DNA from: Chloroflexota bacterium
GTDB lineage: Bacteria > Chloroflexota > Anaerolineae > Anaerolineales > UBA4823
DNA: 64,000 nt
Reading direction: 5' to 3'
NCBI GenBank assembly: GCA_029782365.1
Contig: JAKOUW010000019.1
Coordinates: 62,001 to 126,000 of the forward strand
Under the pieces are notes generated by a model that searched no databases, had not been told where the DNA came from, and saw only the letters and a list, made by a program, of their open reading frames with translations. Of this stretch, positions 8,135 through 16,681 are shown piece by piece. Numbering within the stretch: position 1 is the stretch's first letter; each line of letters begins with the position of its first letter. The position numbers and the translations under genes were made by a program.

Positions 8135-8920
8135 ATGAAAATTGCTATTACTGGTAAAGGCGGGGTCGGTAAAACCACGCTTGCGGCCCTTATCGCCCAG
8201 GTGTACGCGGAAACGGGCAAAAATGTATTGGCGGTGGACGCTGATCCATCACCTTGCCTGGCTGGTGCGTTAGGCTTTCCAATCGAACTAAGAGCTCGCC
8301 TCCATCCCATTGCTGAAATGGATGAGTTAATTGAAGAGCGCACCGGAGCGAAACCTGGCACTCTGGGTGGTTTTTTCACGCTAAATCCCCGGGTAGATGA
8401 TATTCCCGAGCGGTTCAGCGTCCTTCACAATGGTGTGCGCTTGCTCGAGATGGGATCTGTAGACATGGGTGGATCCGGCTGTATCTGTCCGGAGAGCGCT
8501 ATGCTCAAAACACTCTTCACTCATTTGCTCTTTCGCAAAGATGATGTTCTGATTTTAGATATGTATGCGGGTGTGGAGCATTTGGGACGGGCAACTGTTG
8601 ATTTTGTAGATGCGATGTTAGTGGTTGTTGAACCAACCCGCCGCAGCCTGGGAACGGCAGCTCAAATCAAACAACTCGCTGCGGATATCGGTTTAAAGCG
8701 TTTATTTTTGGTAGGAAACAAAGTGCGTAATCCTGAAGAAGCAGAATTTCTAAGGAAAGAAACCCCAGGGCTGCCGGTTTTGGGATTCTTACCAGCCGAT
8801 TTGGCTGTGCAGGAAGCCGACCGGCTTGGCATACCGGTTTACACACACGTACCTTCGATGCACTTGGCTGCCGAAGAAATCGTCAATAAAATCAATTTAG
8901 AAGTAAAGGAAACGCTATGA
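8135..8920 (+). CDS. CooC/AcsF-type nickel-insertion ATPase, copy 1
   Basis: This 261-residue MinD-family ATPase has the P-loop GKGGVGKTT at the N-terminus with the extra lysine typical of deviant Walker A motifs, then VDADPS and a later ILDMYAGVEHL segment. The CXC motif C116-I-C118 corresponds to the metal-binding cysteines of CooC, which bind nickel or zinc at the dimer interface. Such proteins help insert nickel into CO dehydrogenase (CooC) or acetyl-CoA synthase (AcsF). The operon position fits. Sequence alone does not say which nickel enzyme it serves. Its stop overlaps the next start by 4 bases (ATGA). Confidence 0.92.
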   Translation: MKIAITGKGGVGKTTLAALIAQVYAETGKNVLAVDADPSPCLAGALGFPIELRARLHPIAEMDELIEERTGAKPGTLGGFFTLNPRVDDIPERFSVLHNGVRLLEMGSVDMGGSGCICPESAMLKTLFTHLLFRKDDVLILDMYAGVEHLGRATVDFVDAMLVVVEPTRRSLGTAAQIKQLAADIGLKRLFLVGNKVRNPEEAEFLRKETPGLPVLGFLPADLAVQEADRLGIPVYTHVPSMHLAAEEIVNKINLEVKETL

Positions 8921-9705
8921 CGATAACAATTGCATTAGCAGGTAAAGGTGGCGTTGGAAAAACATCTATTTCTGCTATGGTGATCAAGTACTTGATCGAA
9001 AAGCGGAACGGCAGTGTATTAGCAATTGACGCCGATCCAAGCAGCAACTTGAATATGGTACTTGGCCTTGATTTGGATTGGACAGTTGGGGAAATTCGTG
9101 AAAACCTTTTAGAGCAGGTAAAGAGCTCCCTCACAGTCGGCGGTGCAGCGATGGGCAGCCTGCCTGGTGGCGCCACCAAGCGTGATTATCTGGATTACCA
9201 GATTAGATCATCCCTGGCAGAAGGCGACCGCTTTGATTTGATTGCGATGGGGCGCGGCGAAGGCCAGGGATGTTATTGTGCTGTGAACCATAATTTGCGC
9301 GAAGTGATCGACGCAATCAGCAAGCATTATGCGTTTGTAGTCATCGATAACGAAGCCGGAATGGAACATTTAAGCCGGCGCACAACACGCGATGTCCAGC
9401 ATTTGTTGGTTATTTCCGACCCAACCCAACGTGGAATTGTGGCTGCTGAGCGGATTGCCGGTTTTCGAACGGAGTTGGATATCCGGATCGAACACACTTA
9501 TTTGATCGTCAACCGCGTGGTCGGTGAAATGCCTCACGAATTAACCGAACGAATCGCGAAAATGGATATCCCATTGGCTGGTATAGTGCCAGCAGATAAT
9601 GAGATTGCCGGGTACGAATTCAGCGGCAAGCCATTGATACAAATTGGTGATTCTTCGACTTTTTACAAAGCGGTTTCAGCGATTCTGGACAAAATCATCG
9701 TCTGA
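8917..9705 (+). CDS. CooC/AcsF-type nickel-insertion ATPase, copy 2
   Basis: This 262-residue protein is a diverged paralogue of the preceding ATPase. It has the P-loop GKGGVGKTS, the IDADPSSNLN segment, a CXC motif at C119-Y-C121 and VIDNEAGMEHLSRR. The start overlaps the previous stop (ATGA), which points to coupled translation; AAAGGA lies upstream. Two unlike copies suggest one for CO dehydrogenase and one for acetyl-CoA synthase, which is inference. The last 30 bases overlap the 3' end of the convergent esterase gene. Confidence 0.92.
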   Translation: MTITIALAGKGGVGKTSISAMVIKYLIEKRNGSVLAIDADPSSNLNMVLGLDLDWTVGEIRENLLEQVKSSLTVGGAAMGSLPGGATKRDYLDYQIRSSLAEGDRFDLIAMGRGEGQGCYCAVNHNLREVIDAISKHYAFVVIDNEAGMEHLSRRTTRDVQHLLVISDPTQRGIVAAERIAGFRTELDIRIEHTYLIVNRVVGEMPHELTERIAKMDIPLAGIVPADNEIAGYEFSGKPLIQIGDSSTFYKAVSAILDKIIV

Positions 9706-10392
9706 TAACCCCTGATAGGAATTGAAGAAACCCTCAAATGTGCTGAAACATCCTGCGCCCAACTTGTGGCCGACTTCATTTTCACAGTATGTTATAACTG
9801 CTCCGGCTTGTTCTAAGACTTCCACTGCATGGTGAGCCATCGCAAGTGGAACCAACTCATCGAAAATCCCGTGAGCGACAAATGCGGGCTTGCTCCGCAT
9901 AGGTTCTCTGAGCGCAATTACTTCTGCACCTTCAGGCATGAATGCAGATAATGCCCCCAGGCGGAATACTCGCTCAGGATATAACAAAGCCACGGTGTAG
10001 GCCAATGCACCTCCCTGGCTAAAGCCAATCAAGTCAAATTGGTTAATCTGCGCACCTGGAAAATTTGACTTGGTCAGAATCGAAACAAGCGCAGCAGCAG
10101 CAGGTTGCAGATCATCGAATTTTGACCATCTGCCGGTGGCATTACTATCCTTACGCCAGCTAAATCCTGAAAGAACGGATGGGTATGGTGCGCGTGGGGC
10201 AACCAGCCAGCAGTCTGGGGGCAGGCGTTTTGCAAATACCCACATTGAATTTTCATCACCGGTCCAACCATGCACCAATACAGCCAATGGATGAGGGCCA
10301 GGCCCGTTGGGTTTCCTTTCGCGGATCGTCCAACCCTGGAATTCGCGTATATGAGTGCCAGAAATCCCAAGCGGAGCCTGAGGTTTATTCAT
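9676..10392 (-). CDS. Alpha/beta hydrolase, carboxylesterase/phospholipase family
   Basis: This 238-residue cytoplasmic alpha/beta hydrolase resembles small serine esterases of the YpfH/phospholipase-carboxylesterase type. The early motif VHGWTGDENS forms the oxyanion region. The nucleophile elbow is GFSQGG (Ser125), and Asp178 (GIFDELVP) and His209 (VGHK) complete the likely triad. The physiological ester is unknown. Its 3' end overlaps the convergent cooC copy by 30 bases. It is last in a - strand run with the small membrane protein and the patatin gene. Confidence 0.85.
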   Translation of the reverse strand: MNKPQAPLGISGTHIREFQGWTIRERKPNGPGPHPLAVLVHGWTGDENSMWVFAKRLPPDCWLVAPRAPYPSVLSGFSWRKDSNATGRWSKFDDLQPAAAALVSILTKSNFPGAQINQFDLIGFSQGGALAYTVALLYPERVFRLGALSAFMPEGAEVIALREPMRSKPAFVAHGIFDELVPLAMAHHAVEVLEQAGAVITYCENEVGHKLGAGCFSTFEGFFNSYQGLSDDDFVQNR

Positions 10393-10612
10393 CGTGATCT
10401 TTTCGCACCAGCCAATCGATACCCCACAGAGCCAACGCTATTAAGGCCAACGGCGCCAACCCCGCAAAGATACATACCAACCCCATTAAAGCGCCGCCAG
10501 CGCCATAAATCACGAAGATTAACCCATCGCCAACAATAAATAGAATCAACAGGAATCCAATAAAAAGGCGAATATTGGTTTCTCGAGCATATTTTCGCAA
10601 ATCATGACCCAT
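10385..10612 (-). CDS. Small two-helix membrane protein
   Basis: This small protein (75 residues from the ATG at 10612) has two hydrophobic stretches, FIGFLLILFIVGDGLIFVIY and a longer one ending in LALIALALWGIDWLV, separated by GAGGALMG. It ends in a charged RKDHDE tail. An in-frame GTG at 10636 would add eight residues; neither start has a good ribosome-binding site. It overlaps the patatin gene upstream and the esterase gene downstream by a few bases, so the three are probably cotranscribed. I do not recognise a family. Confidence 0.65.
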   Translation of the reverse strand: MGHDLRKYARETNIRLFIGFLLILFIVGDGLIFVIYGAGGALMGLVCIFAGLAPLALIALALWGIDWLVRKDHDE

Positions 10613-11543
10613 ATTTTTGCCGAACCATTTCGTCACCCAATGCAGGGTAATTGTGAATTAACCAATGCGCCAGGGCTTTGGTCAGGCGCCGCGACCAGGT
10701 TGGTTTTGCGAGAGCCGCTCTTAAGTATGGGATTTGCTTTAGAACCGCCAACTCTCCAGCCATCACCAGTTTATCCACATCTATTTTATCTACCAATCCA
10801 ACATCGTGGACATCGGGCCGAATGATGATTTCAGGTTTTTCGATCTCCAGGCGTAAATCAGTCACCAGGAGACCGCCAATATCAACGGCGCGTGTAAAAA
10901 TCTCAATGGCCTGCGCCCAAATTAATCTGTCTGCCAGATTACCAACAAAAGGTATCGAGGTGAACAAGCCACGTTTCACAGGTATAGTCGGCCACTCTTC
11001 GAGAGTTGGCGATAAAACGACTGCCACGACAGGCAAATCCGGTCTGAGCGAGCGGGCAAGTTTCACCGGCACAGGATCTAAGACAGCTCCATCGATCATT
11101 ACCTTGGTTTCATATTTTTGCGGCGGAAACACGCCAGGTACGGCAATCGATGCCAGGACCGCTTCTAATACTGGGCCTTCGGAGATTATTTCAGGTTGGC
11201 CCGTATCCATATTCGTTGCTGTTACCGCGAATGGGAGCTTCAATTCATCGAATTGCAATTTGCCTACAAAGCCAGCGATCAAGGCGGCTGTTGGAGCGAG
11301 GCCCAAAAAGCCAGGTCCTTCTCCTTGCTTTCTTTGAAAAAGATGATTCTGATCTAATTCATTCAATCGACCTTGAATTTCATCCATGGAAAAACCGGCC
11401 GCAATAAAAGATCCGATCATCGCCCCTGCACTCGACCCGGCGATGCCCTTGATTTCAAACCCTGCGCGTTGCAAAGCACGCATCACCCCCAAATGAGCGG
11501 CACCCTTGACACCTCCGCCCCCCAAAGCGACAACAATTTCCAT
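10602..11543 (-). CDS. Patatin-like phospholipase
   Basis: This 313-residue protein belongs to the bacterial patatin/RssA group of lipid acyl hydrolases. The oxyanion glycine motif GGGGVKG is at residues 8-14, the nucleophile Ser38 is in GSSAG, and Asp151 is in MIDGAVLDP. Together these form the Ser-Asp dyad. The ATG at 11543 is preferred over the GTG one codon upstream. The lipid substrate is unknown. The neighbouring esterase could act on related esters, but that is only suggested by position. Confidence 0.88.
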   Translation of the reverse strand: MEIVVALGGGGVKGAAHLGVMRALQRAGFEIKGIAGSSAGAMIGSFIAAGFSMDEIQGRLNELDQNHLFQRKQGEGPGFLGLAPTAALIAGFVGKLQFDELKLPFAVTATNMDTGQPEIISEGPVLEAVLASIAVPGVFPPQKYETKVMIDGAVLDPVPVKLARSLRPDLPVVAVVLSPTLEEWPTIPVKRGLFTSIPFVGNLADRLIWAQAIEIFTRAVDIGGLLVTDLRLEIEKPEIIIRPDVHDVGLVDKIDVDKLVMAGELAVLKQIPYLRAALAKPTWSRRLTKALAHWLIHNYPALGDEMVRQKYGS

Positions 11544-11549
11544 CACTCA

Positions 11550-12812
11550 CTACCTTGTTTTAAAAAGTGACATTTCGTTTATAGATCTGTCTTGAACGAT
11601 GCGTGCCAGGAACAGAGCCGCGCTAATAATTAACATCCAATCCAGGGGCAGGCGAAATCGGATGCGTGTGATAAATATCGCATAAACCAGACCATTTCCT
11701 ATATACAAAAGCATCCACAAGATTTCCTGTCGATCGATGGGGTATTTCTTTATAAAGAACCACCGCAAAAAGAATAAAGAGAGCATTGGATAATACGTGA
11801 TAAACATAATCAGGTCGCGTAAAGTCGAACTCTCACTTGATGTCACCAGGTCATTGCGAAAATTGAAGTTGTTAACAAATTTAGCCAAATACATCACCAG
11901 GCTGCGCAGAGGATGATTGATAATGTAGGTAATTGCTTGATTCGCAAGGTAACGATCTGTTTCAGTTTCATTTAATCCTAACTGTTGCGCTTCCATTTCA
12001 TATTTCGAGATATCCGCAGTTGCCCCAGCACTTGGAGTGGTATTTTCAGAATTTCCATACAGCAGTACACGTCCCGAGTGCGTGGAAACAAATGTGAACG
12101 AGTGAAAAGTTGCATAATTGCGCCACGTCCAAAGACCTAAAATCAATACTGTTACTGCAAGGGAGACCCACAATGGTTTCAACGGAAGGCGATAAAGAAC
12201 AAACCAACCGATAAAAATTATTGGAACGAATACAAATGTTGGAACTGCCAGGATAAGCAATGCGATTGCCAATCCAGAAAAAACCCCTTGGTACAATTTT
12301 GGTTGATTGCGGGTCAGAAAATCAACTGCTATTAAGATAAGCAGTCCACACATGATTTGGGGATAAAGTACACCTGCTGTAAAAAAGAAAACACCGTAAG
12401 CTGCAGCCATCAAAACGCCCAGCGATGCGGTTAGAGGAGAAAAACGCGATTTAAGAAATTGATTCAACCATACAATAGACACAGCCAGAAATACATAATT
12501 GAGCATTCGAGCGGCAATGATATTCCCACCTAGCCATGCTAAGACCGCCAGCACAAACGGATAACCAGGTGGTCGGGCAGCGGTTGGGTCGATTCCGTTG
12601 ATCGAGAAATTGCCGGTTGTAGCGAAATTTTTGGCTATTGCATAATAATCGCTTTCATCTGGTAGAAAACGCAGCCCATTTCCAAGGAAAAATGAATAAG
12701 CTGTGCCTGCCATTAAGACGAGTAGAGTGACAACGAAGTAAATTTGAAGATTATATTTTGATAGGAAACCAGATATCCCGGAGAAAATAAAATGGCGAGA
12801 GGTTGGCGACAT
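11550..12812 (-). CDS. GT-C type membrane glycosyltransferase (GT39/ArnT-like)
   Basis: This 420-residue integral membrane protein has about ten hydrophobic segments. The first extracytoplasmic loop has LPDESDYYAIAKN (acidic residues near 52-55), followed by AARPPGYPFVLAVLAW. This is the usual signature of GT-C enzymes that use polyprenyl-phosphate sugars, such as the mannosyltransferase/ArnT group. Acceptor and donor cannot be read from the sequence. It ends six bases before the patatin gene on the same strand. Confidence 0.75.
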   Translation of the reverse strand: MSPTSRHFIFSGISGFLSKYNLQIYFVVTLLVLMAGTAYSFFLGNGLRFLPDESDYYAIAKNFATTGNFSINGIDPTAARPPGYPFVLAVLAWLGGNIIAARMLNYVFLAVSIVWLNQFLKSRFSPLTASLGVLMAAAYGVFFFTAGVLYPQIMCGLLILIAVDFLTRNQPKLYQGVFSGLAIALLILAVPTFVFVPIIFIGWFVLYRLPLKPLWVSLAVTVLILGLWTWRNYATFHSFTFVSTHSGRVLLYGNSENTTPSAGATADISKYEMEAQQLGLNETETDRYLANQAITYIINHPLRSLVMYLAKFVNNFNFRNDLVTSSESSTLRDLIMFITYYPMLSLFFLRWFFIKKYPIDRQEILWMLLYIGNGLVYAIFITRIRFRLPLDWMLIISAALFLARIVQDRSINEMSLFKTR

Positions 12813-12865
12813 ATTTTTATTCTATCACGGCTGAAATTTTATCGTATATAAGGTAAAATGCCTTT

Positions 12866-13207
12866 ATGGAAAACCAACCAGATTGGAAAATCCGTTTTGA
12901 TCATGAATTGAGTACAGCTTTGCAAGCCAGAAGTAAAGGGAAGGAAGGTATGGCGCGGGTCTGTGCTCGGCGAGCAGCTGGCATTATCGTTGGCGAATAC
13001 CTCTTCCGCCGAGGATTAATCCTGACTTCCCCAAGCGCTATCCAACAATTACGTTATTTTGTCAGCCTGGAAGATGCACCAGAAGAGGCGCGCGAGATCG
13101 CCCAACATTGCCTGATTCATTTGGACAGCCAGCATAAGCTGCCGATTGACGCGGATTTGGTAAAAGAAGCGCAATGGCTGGAGCATTGGCTCCTTCCGCC
13201 TACCTGA
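12866..13207 (+). CDS. Conserved-looking hypothetical protein
   Basis: This 113-residue soluble protein is on the + strand in a mostly - strand area. It is helical with an Arg-rich centre (RVCARRAAGIIVGEYLFRRG) and an acidic second half (SLEDAPEEAREIAQHC). No known catalytic motif is visible. The body length, the ATG start and a clean reading frame support a real gene. It lies head-to-head with the GT-C gene and tail-to-tail with a small membrane protein gene. Function unknown. Confidence 0.65.
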   Translation: MENQPDWKIRFDHELSTALQARSKGKEGMARVCARRAAGIIVGEYLFRRGLILTSPSAIQQLRYFVSLEDAPEEAREIAQHCLIHLDSQHKLPIDADLVKEAQWLEHWLLPPT

Positions 13208-13223
13208 CCTGGCTTTATAGATA

Positions 13224-13607
13224 TTACGAAACCATTCGACGCGCTTGTGAGGTGAAATGCTCAGTTTTCAAACCAGACTTCACTTGGCGTGCAATTCCAA
13301 CCGCCGCTAACAAAGCAATCGCTGCCCGGATGCCAACAATTAATACGGCGGCGCCAGTCAACAATCCAAGGGATGTAAGAACTGCGTCTGCAGTAATGGC
13401 TGCGGTGAACGCCGCTTTGTCCAATGATTCGATTGGCAATGGTTTTTGGTCCGATTTTGGTGATAAATTTGCCAGGCGTTTTCTCAGTCCTGATAAATAT
13501 TCAGGGCTTGGTTCAACAGTTCGGTAACTGTCCTCCAGCATCTGCTCGAGATGGTTTAATTCTGCCTCTCGATTTGATTTGCCCCAACTTCGTAACTTAT
13601 CAAACAT
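13224..13607 (-). CDS. Membrane protein downstream of DegV; possible anti-sigma-like role
   Basis: I start this protein at the ATG at 13607, with AAGGA just upstream overlapping the degV stop; a longer frame would read into degV. The 127-residue product has a charged N-terminal half (FDKLRSWGKSNREAELNH and a helical stretch to about residue 60). One or two membrane helices follow between about 75 and 115, then a basic tail. Soluble domain plus helix in the operon of an ECF sigma factor would fit a sigma-regulating membrane protein, but no zinc anti-sigma motif is seen. I do not recognise the family. Confidence 0.65.
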   Translation of the reverse strand: MFDKLRSWGKSNREAELNHLEQMLEDSYRTVEPSPEYLSGLRKRLANLSPKSDQKPLPIESLDKAAFTAAITADAVLTSLGLLTGAAVLIVGIRAAIALLAAVGIARQVKSGLKTEHFTSQARRMVS

Positions 13608-13611
13608 TCTG

Positions 13612-14460
13612 TCATCCTTCTTCCACCGGATAAGCAACAATTCCAACCGTGCCCGGTCCCAGGTTGGCTGCAACGCCGATCGATAAATTCGTGATAATGA
13701 TCTCTTTACAATTAAGAACCTTTGAAACTCGGTCTTTGATTGCCTCGGCTACTTGAGGGGCTCGAGCATGCACAACTGCCACGTTCACCAACCGTTTGCC
13801 CATCTGCCGGAGCGCTGTGTCCAGGATATAGTCGATGGAGCGCTGTCGGGTTCGAACTCGGTCAGCCATTTCTAGAGCGCCATCTCGCAGGATGATAATT
13901 GGCTTTACCTGCAAGAGGGATGCTACTGCCGCTTGCATCGCCTTTACCCTTCCGCTTTTGCGGGCATATTCCAATGTATCTAAAGTAAGTACGATCATAC
14001 AATTGGCTCGAATAAATTCCAGGCGGTCTAAAATCCTCTGCAGCGGGGCTCCCGCCCTTTCCAATATTCTTGCTTCTTTACACATATAACCCAAAGCTGC
14101 CGAACCCGTTGCGCTGTCTATCAAAACAATTTTATACTTTTCTTTTAGCTCACGCGCCGCAGCAGCAGCCGATGAAAATGTTCCAGAAAGCTTACCTGTC
14201 ACGTGAATGGAAAGAATAGTATCTCCTAGTTTGGAAATTTTCTTATAGAAATCAATGAATTGCTGTGGCGAAGGTTGAGAAGTTTTCGGTATTTCGCGAC
14301 CTGCGTCTGCTAACCGATAAAACTCGTCTGAGCTTAAATCTATATCCTGAAGAAATGTCTTATTTCCATAATGGATGTTGACAGGAATTACATCGATGTC
14401 ATACTCCTGCAACCACCCATCGGGAAGATCCCCTGCGCTGTCCATCACTATTTTTAGCAT
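13612..14460 (-). CDS. DegV family fatty-acid-binding protein
   Basis: This 282-residue protein is a DegV/FakB-type two-domain protein that binds a fatty acid and in some bacteria presents it to a fatty acid kinase. Signatures are the N-terminal IVMDSAGDLPDG, KTSQPSPQQF and SIHVTGKLSGTFSSA, and the late VVHARAPQVAEAI. No FakA-type kinase is in the window. It is 3 bases downstream of the sigma factor gene, so the two are probably cotranscribed. Confidence 0.9.
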   Translation of the reverse strand: MLKIVMDSAGDLPDGWLQEYDIDVIPVNIHYGNKTFLQDIDLSSDEFYRLADAGREIPKTSQPSPQQFIDFYKKISKLGDTILSIHVTGKLSGTFSSAAAAARELKEKYKIVLIDSATGSAALGYMCKEARILERAGAPLQRILDRLEFIRANCMIVLTLDTLEYARKSGRVKAMQAAVASLLQVKPIIILRDGALEMADRVRTRQRSIDYILDTALRQMGKRLVNVAVVHARAPQVAEAIKDRVSKVLNCKEIIITNLSIGVAANLGPGTVGIVAYPVEEG

Positions 14461-14463
14461 GGC

Positions 14464-15051
14464 TTATTCCAACAATTCTTCTGGATTTTCCAGTTTAATT
14501 CCTTCTGCTATCAAATCGTCTCTCAAAGCTAACAAAGTGCGGTGATAAAGGCTTTTCACTGCGCCTTCTGTTCGTCCCATCACATCACCAATCTCTGAAT
14601 TGGACATATGGTCGACGAATTTCAAGATTAACAATTGTTGTCGTTCCGGCGGCAGTTTATGGATAAGCTTCAATAAACGATCTCTTTCCTCAGACTGCAT
14701 CAACGACACTTCTGGATGTTCTGCTGGATGATGGAAGGGGGTTGTTTCATCCAAAACAATTTCGGGGCGGCGGCTGCGATCGCGATGCCAGTTTGCTACC
14801 AAATTATGAGCAATTCTATACAGCCATGCTGAAATCGGCAGGCCGCGATCTTGATAATTGATAATCGACCGAATCGCCCGGTAAAAGACACGGGCGGTTA
14901 AGTCTTCAGCATCGTGGTGGTTACCGGTCCGGTAATAGATATAATTGTAAATTCGATGCACGTACCTTTCATAGATCACGCCAAATGCTTCAGTATCCCC
15001 TTGAACTGCTTTTGAAAGGATCAGGTCATCACTGATTTCAACACTATCCAT
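14464..15051 (-). CDS. ECF-type RNA polymerase sigma factor
   Basis: This 195-residue sigma-70 family protein has region 2 around AFGVIYERYVHRIYNYIYYR and DAEDLTARVFYRAI. Region 4 has LPPERQQLLILKFVDHMSN and the helix-turn-helix IGDVMGRTEGAVKSLYHR. The ATG at 15051 is chosen because the longer frame would run into the upstream gene and across a good promoter. It probably directs transcription of an extracytoplasmic or surface-related regulon. The linked DegV and membrane protein genes are possible co-regulators. Confidence 0.9.
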   Translation of the reverse strand: MDSVEISDDLILSKAVQGDTEAFGVIYERYVHRIYNYIYYRTGNHHDAEDLTARVFYRAIRSIINYQDRGLPISAWLYRIAHNLVANWHRDRSRRPEIVLDETTPFHHPAEHPEVSLMQSEERDRLLKLIHKLPPERQQLLILKFVDHMSNSEIGDVMGRTEGAVKSLYHRTLLALRDDLIAEGIKLENPEELLE

Positions 15052-15076
15052 AACTTTGATCTTCTCGCTCGGGTTG

Positions 15077-15105
15077 ATTATGGTGCAATTATACGCCTGC
15101 GTCAA
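15077..15105 (-). promoter_or_regulatory. Sigma-70 type promoter for the sigma factor operon
   Basis: On the - strand the boxes are TTGACG (15100-15105) and CATAAT (15077-15082), with a 17-base spacer. The -35 box begins directly after the stop codon of the upstream gene (15107). The -10 box lies 25 bases before the sigma gene ATG. This supports independent transcription of sigma factor, degV and the membrane protein. Confidence 0.65.
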
Positions 15106-15106
15106 G

Positions 15107-16624
15107 TCAGTCGTTCCATTCAATATAGATTGTTTCAAATGTCAAAACCAGCTTCTTATTCACCGGCAGATCTTCACCTTTCGCATTATAAATGACGGCT
15201 GGCATTTCCGGTAAATCAATTGGTACCGCTTCTTTAGTTAACGACCACATCACCCAGTAACGTTTCCCATTTTTCAAGAATTCCAGTGCCATAACTTGAG
15301 GATTAATGTCAATCTTCTTCACCCATCTGGCGTCAGAAATAAAGCCTGATGAAAATTGAAAGACCTGGTAACTCGGTTGGCTTACTTTGAACCCATCGAA
15401 AAGCCCAGAGGCCCTCCACCCTTCAAGGCTGTACCAGACTGCTGCTCGAATATTCATTGCGCGTGCCAGGGTCATTGATTGGGTAATATACGCACGTTTG
15501 GTTTGTTGGAAATCTTCAGTCTTGCAATAATCTTCATTTCCTTTTGAACCACAGAGCAAAGCCACTTCTGTAAGCATCAAATACTTACCGGAGACATTGT
15601 ATTTCAGTAACAAGGAATTCAGGTAGTCAGCTTTACGTACAAAAGCCGGTCCCTGGTTTGTGCTGCTTGTGTTCCAATTCGGGTTTCCATACGAACTGCC
15701 AGTGTAATAATCATATGCATGGAATGAAACACCATCGAAATAACCTCCACCACTATTCACTAGAATGCCTTCTAAGAATTTGGAGGAGGTACAATCGGCG
15801 TTCGCAGGTGGGTTTTCTGGATCACAATCCATCAGCAGGCCACCTACCAGCACTTGGGCCTCAGGATCCGCCAATTTAATTTGGGGGTAAATCGCTTTTA
15901 ACACTTCACTATAATAACCGCCTCCATAATATGGATCACTGCGATCGCCCCAGCAGCCAAAAGGATTGTGCGCAGGCACAACCTCCGGGCTGACATCAAT
16001 TTCGTTTCCGATTTCCCAATATTTGATGCTAAAAGGCGGCTGGCTGTATCTACGCACCGCTTCATAAGTGAACATAGCAAATCGTTCAATGGCATCTTCT
16101 GCAATTGCCCCACAGGCTACGCCCGGTATTTTCTGCGCCCAGGCAGGTGCAAACTTAATTACCGCGATCAATTCCAGCCCGGCTTCTTTCGCCATCTGCA
16201 TTCCGGTTTCCTCTGCCGCTCGCCAGTTATATTTTGGTGGATTCAATTTCTCAGGTTCAATTTTGTCCCATTCCAATACACTGTAACGTGTCCAATTCGC
16301 TCCCGCATTCTTAACCAACTGGAGTCGATCAGGATTGTATAATTGGTTGGATTCGATACCTGCCAGAGGTCTGCCAGGCGTTGGCGTTGATGTGGGTTCG
16401 GGAGTTGCAGTTTCCATTACAGCCAGGGTTTCTGTCGGTTGGGAGGTAAATTTCGGTTGTGCCGTTTCTGATGGCAATAGAATTCTTGTCCCAATTTCTG
16501 TAGCAGTTGATTGTATTACTTTTGCTGTTGGAGTACTACCACTTTCCGCAGGCTTTGTAACCTGACTGCTACAAGCAATCAATAAAAACTCTGCTAAAAG
16601 TACGAAAAAAATACTTCTTATCAT
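15107..16624 (-). CDS. Lipoprotein with glycoside-hydrolase (clan A-like) barrel, paralogue A
   Basis: This 505-residue exported protein has a signal peptide ending in the lipobox LIAC (Cys18). A Thr/Pro/Ser-rich linker follows to about residue 85, then a TIM-barrel region. The barrel has YWEIGNE (Glu208 as likely acid/base) and LMLTEVALL (Glu near 353 as likely nucleophile), the spacing seen in GH39/GH5-like enzymes. It would sit on the outer face of the membrane and cut or bind a polysaccharide. The protein at 18292-19722 is a clear paralogue sharing FGCWG and YYGGGYY/F motifs. AGAGGAA precedes the ATG. Confidence 0.78.
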   Translation of the reverse strand: MIRSIFFVLLAEFLLIACSSQVTKPAESGSTPTAKVIQSTATEIGTRILLPSETAQPKFTSQPTETLAVMETATPEPTSTPTPGRPLAGIESNQLYNPDRLQLVKNAGANWTRYSVLEWDKIEPEKLNPPKYNWRAAEETGMQMAKEAGLELIAVIKFAPAWAQKIPGVACGAIAEDAIERFAMFTYEAVRRYSQPPFSIKYWEIGNEIDVSPEVVPAHNPFGCWGDRSDPYYGGGYYSEVLKAIYPQIKLADPEAQVLVGGLLMDCDPENPPANADCTSSKFLEGILVNSGGGYFDGVSFHAYDYYTGSSYGNPNWNTSSTNQGPAFVRKADYLNSLLLKYNVSGKYLMLTEVALLCGSKGNEDYCKTEDFQQTKRAYITQSMTLARAMNIRAAVWYSLEGWRASGLFDGFKVSQPSYQVFQFSSGFISDARWVKKIDINPQVMALEFLKNGKRYWVMWSLTKEAVPIDLPEMPAVIYNAKGEDLPVNKKLVLTFETIYIEWND

Positions 16625-16681
16625 AAAAATTCCTCTTGATCTAAAAATGATCTTCCAAATTCCTCACTCAACGATAGTTTT

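Noticed and set aside
15052..15138. Longer N-terminus for the ECF sigma factor
   Set aside because: It would run through a good -35/-10 pair and overlap the upstream gene; region 2 starts normally after the ATG at 15051.
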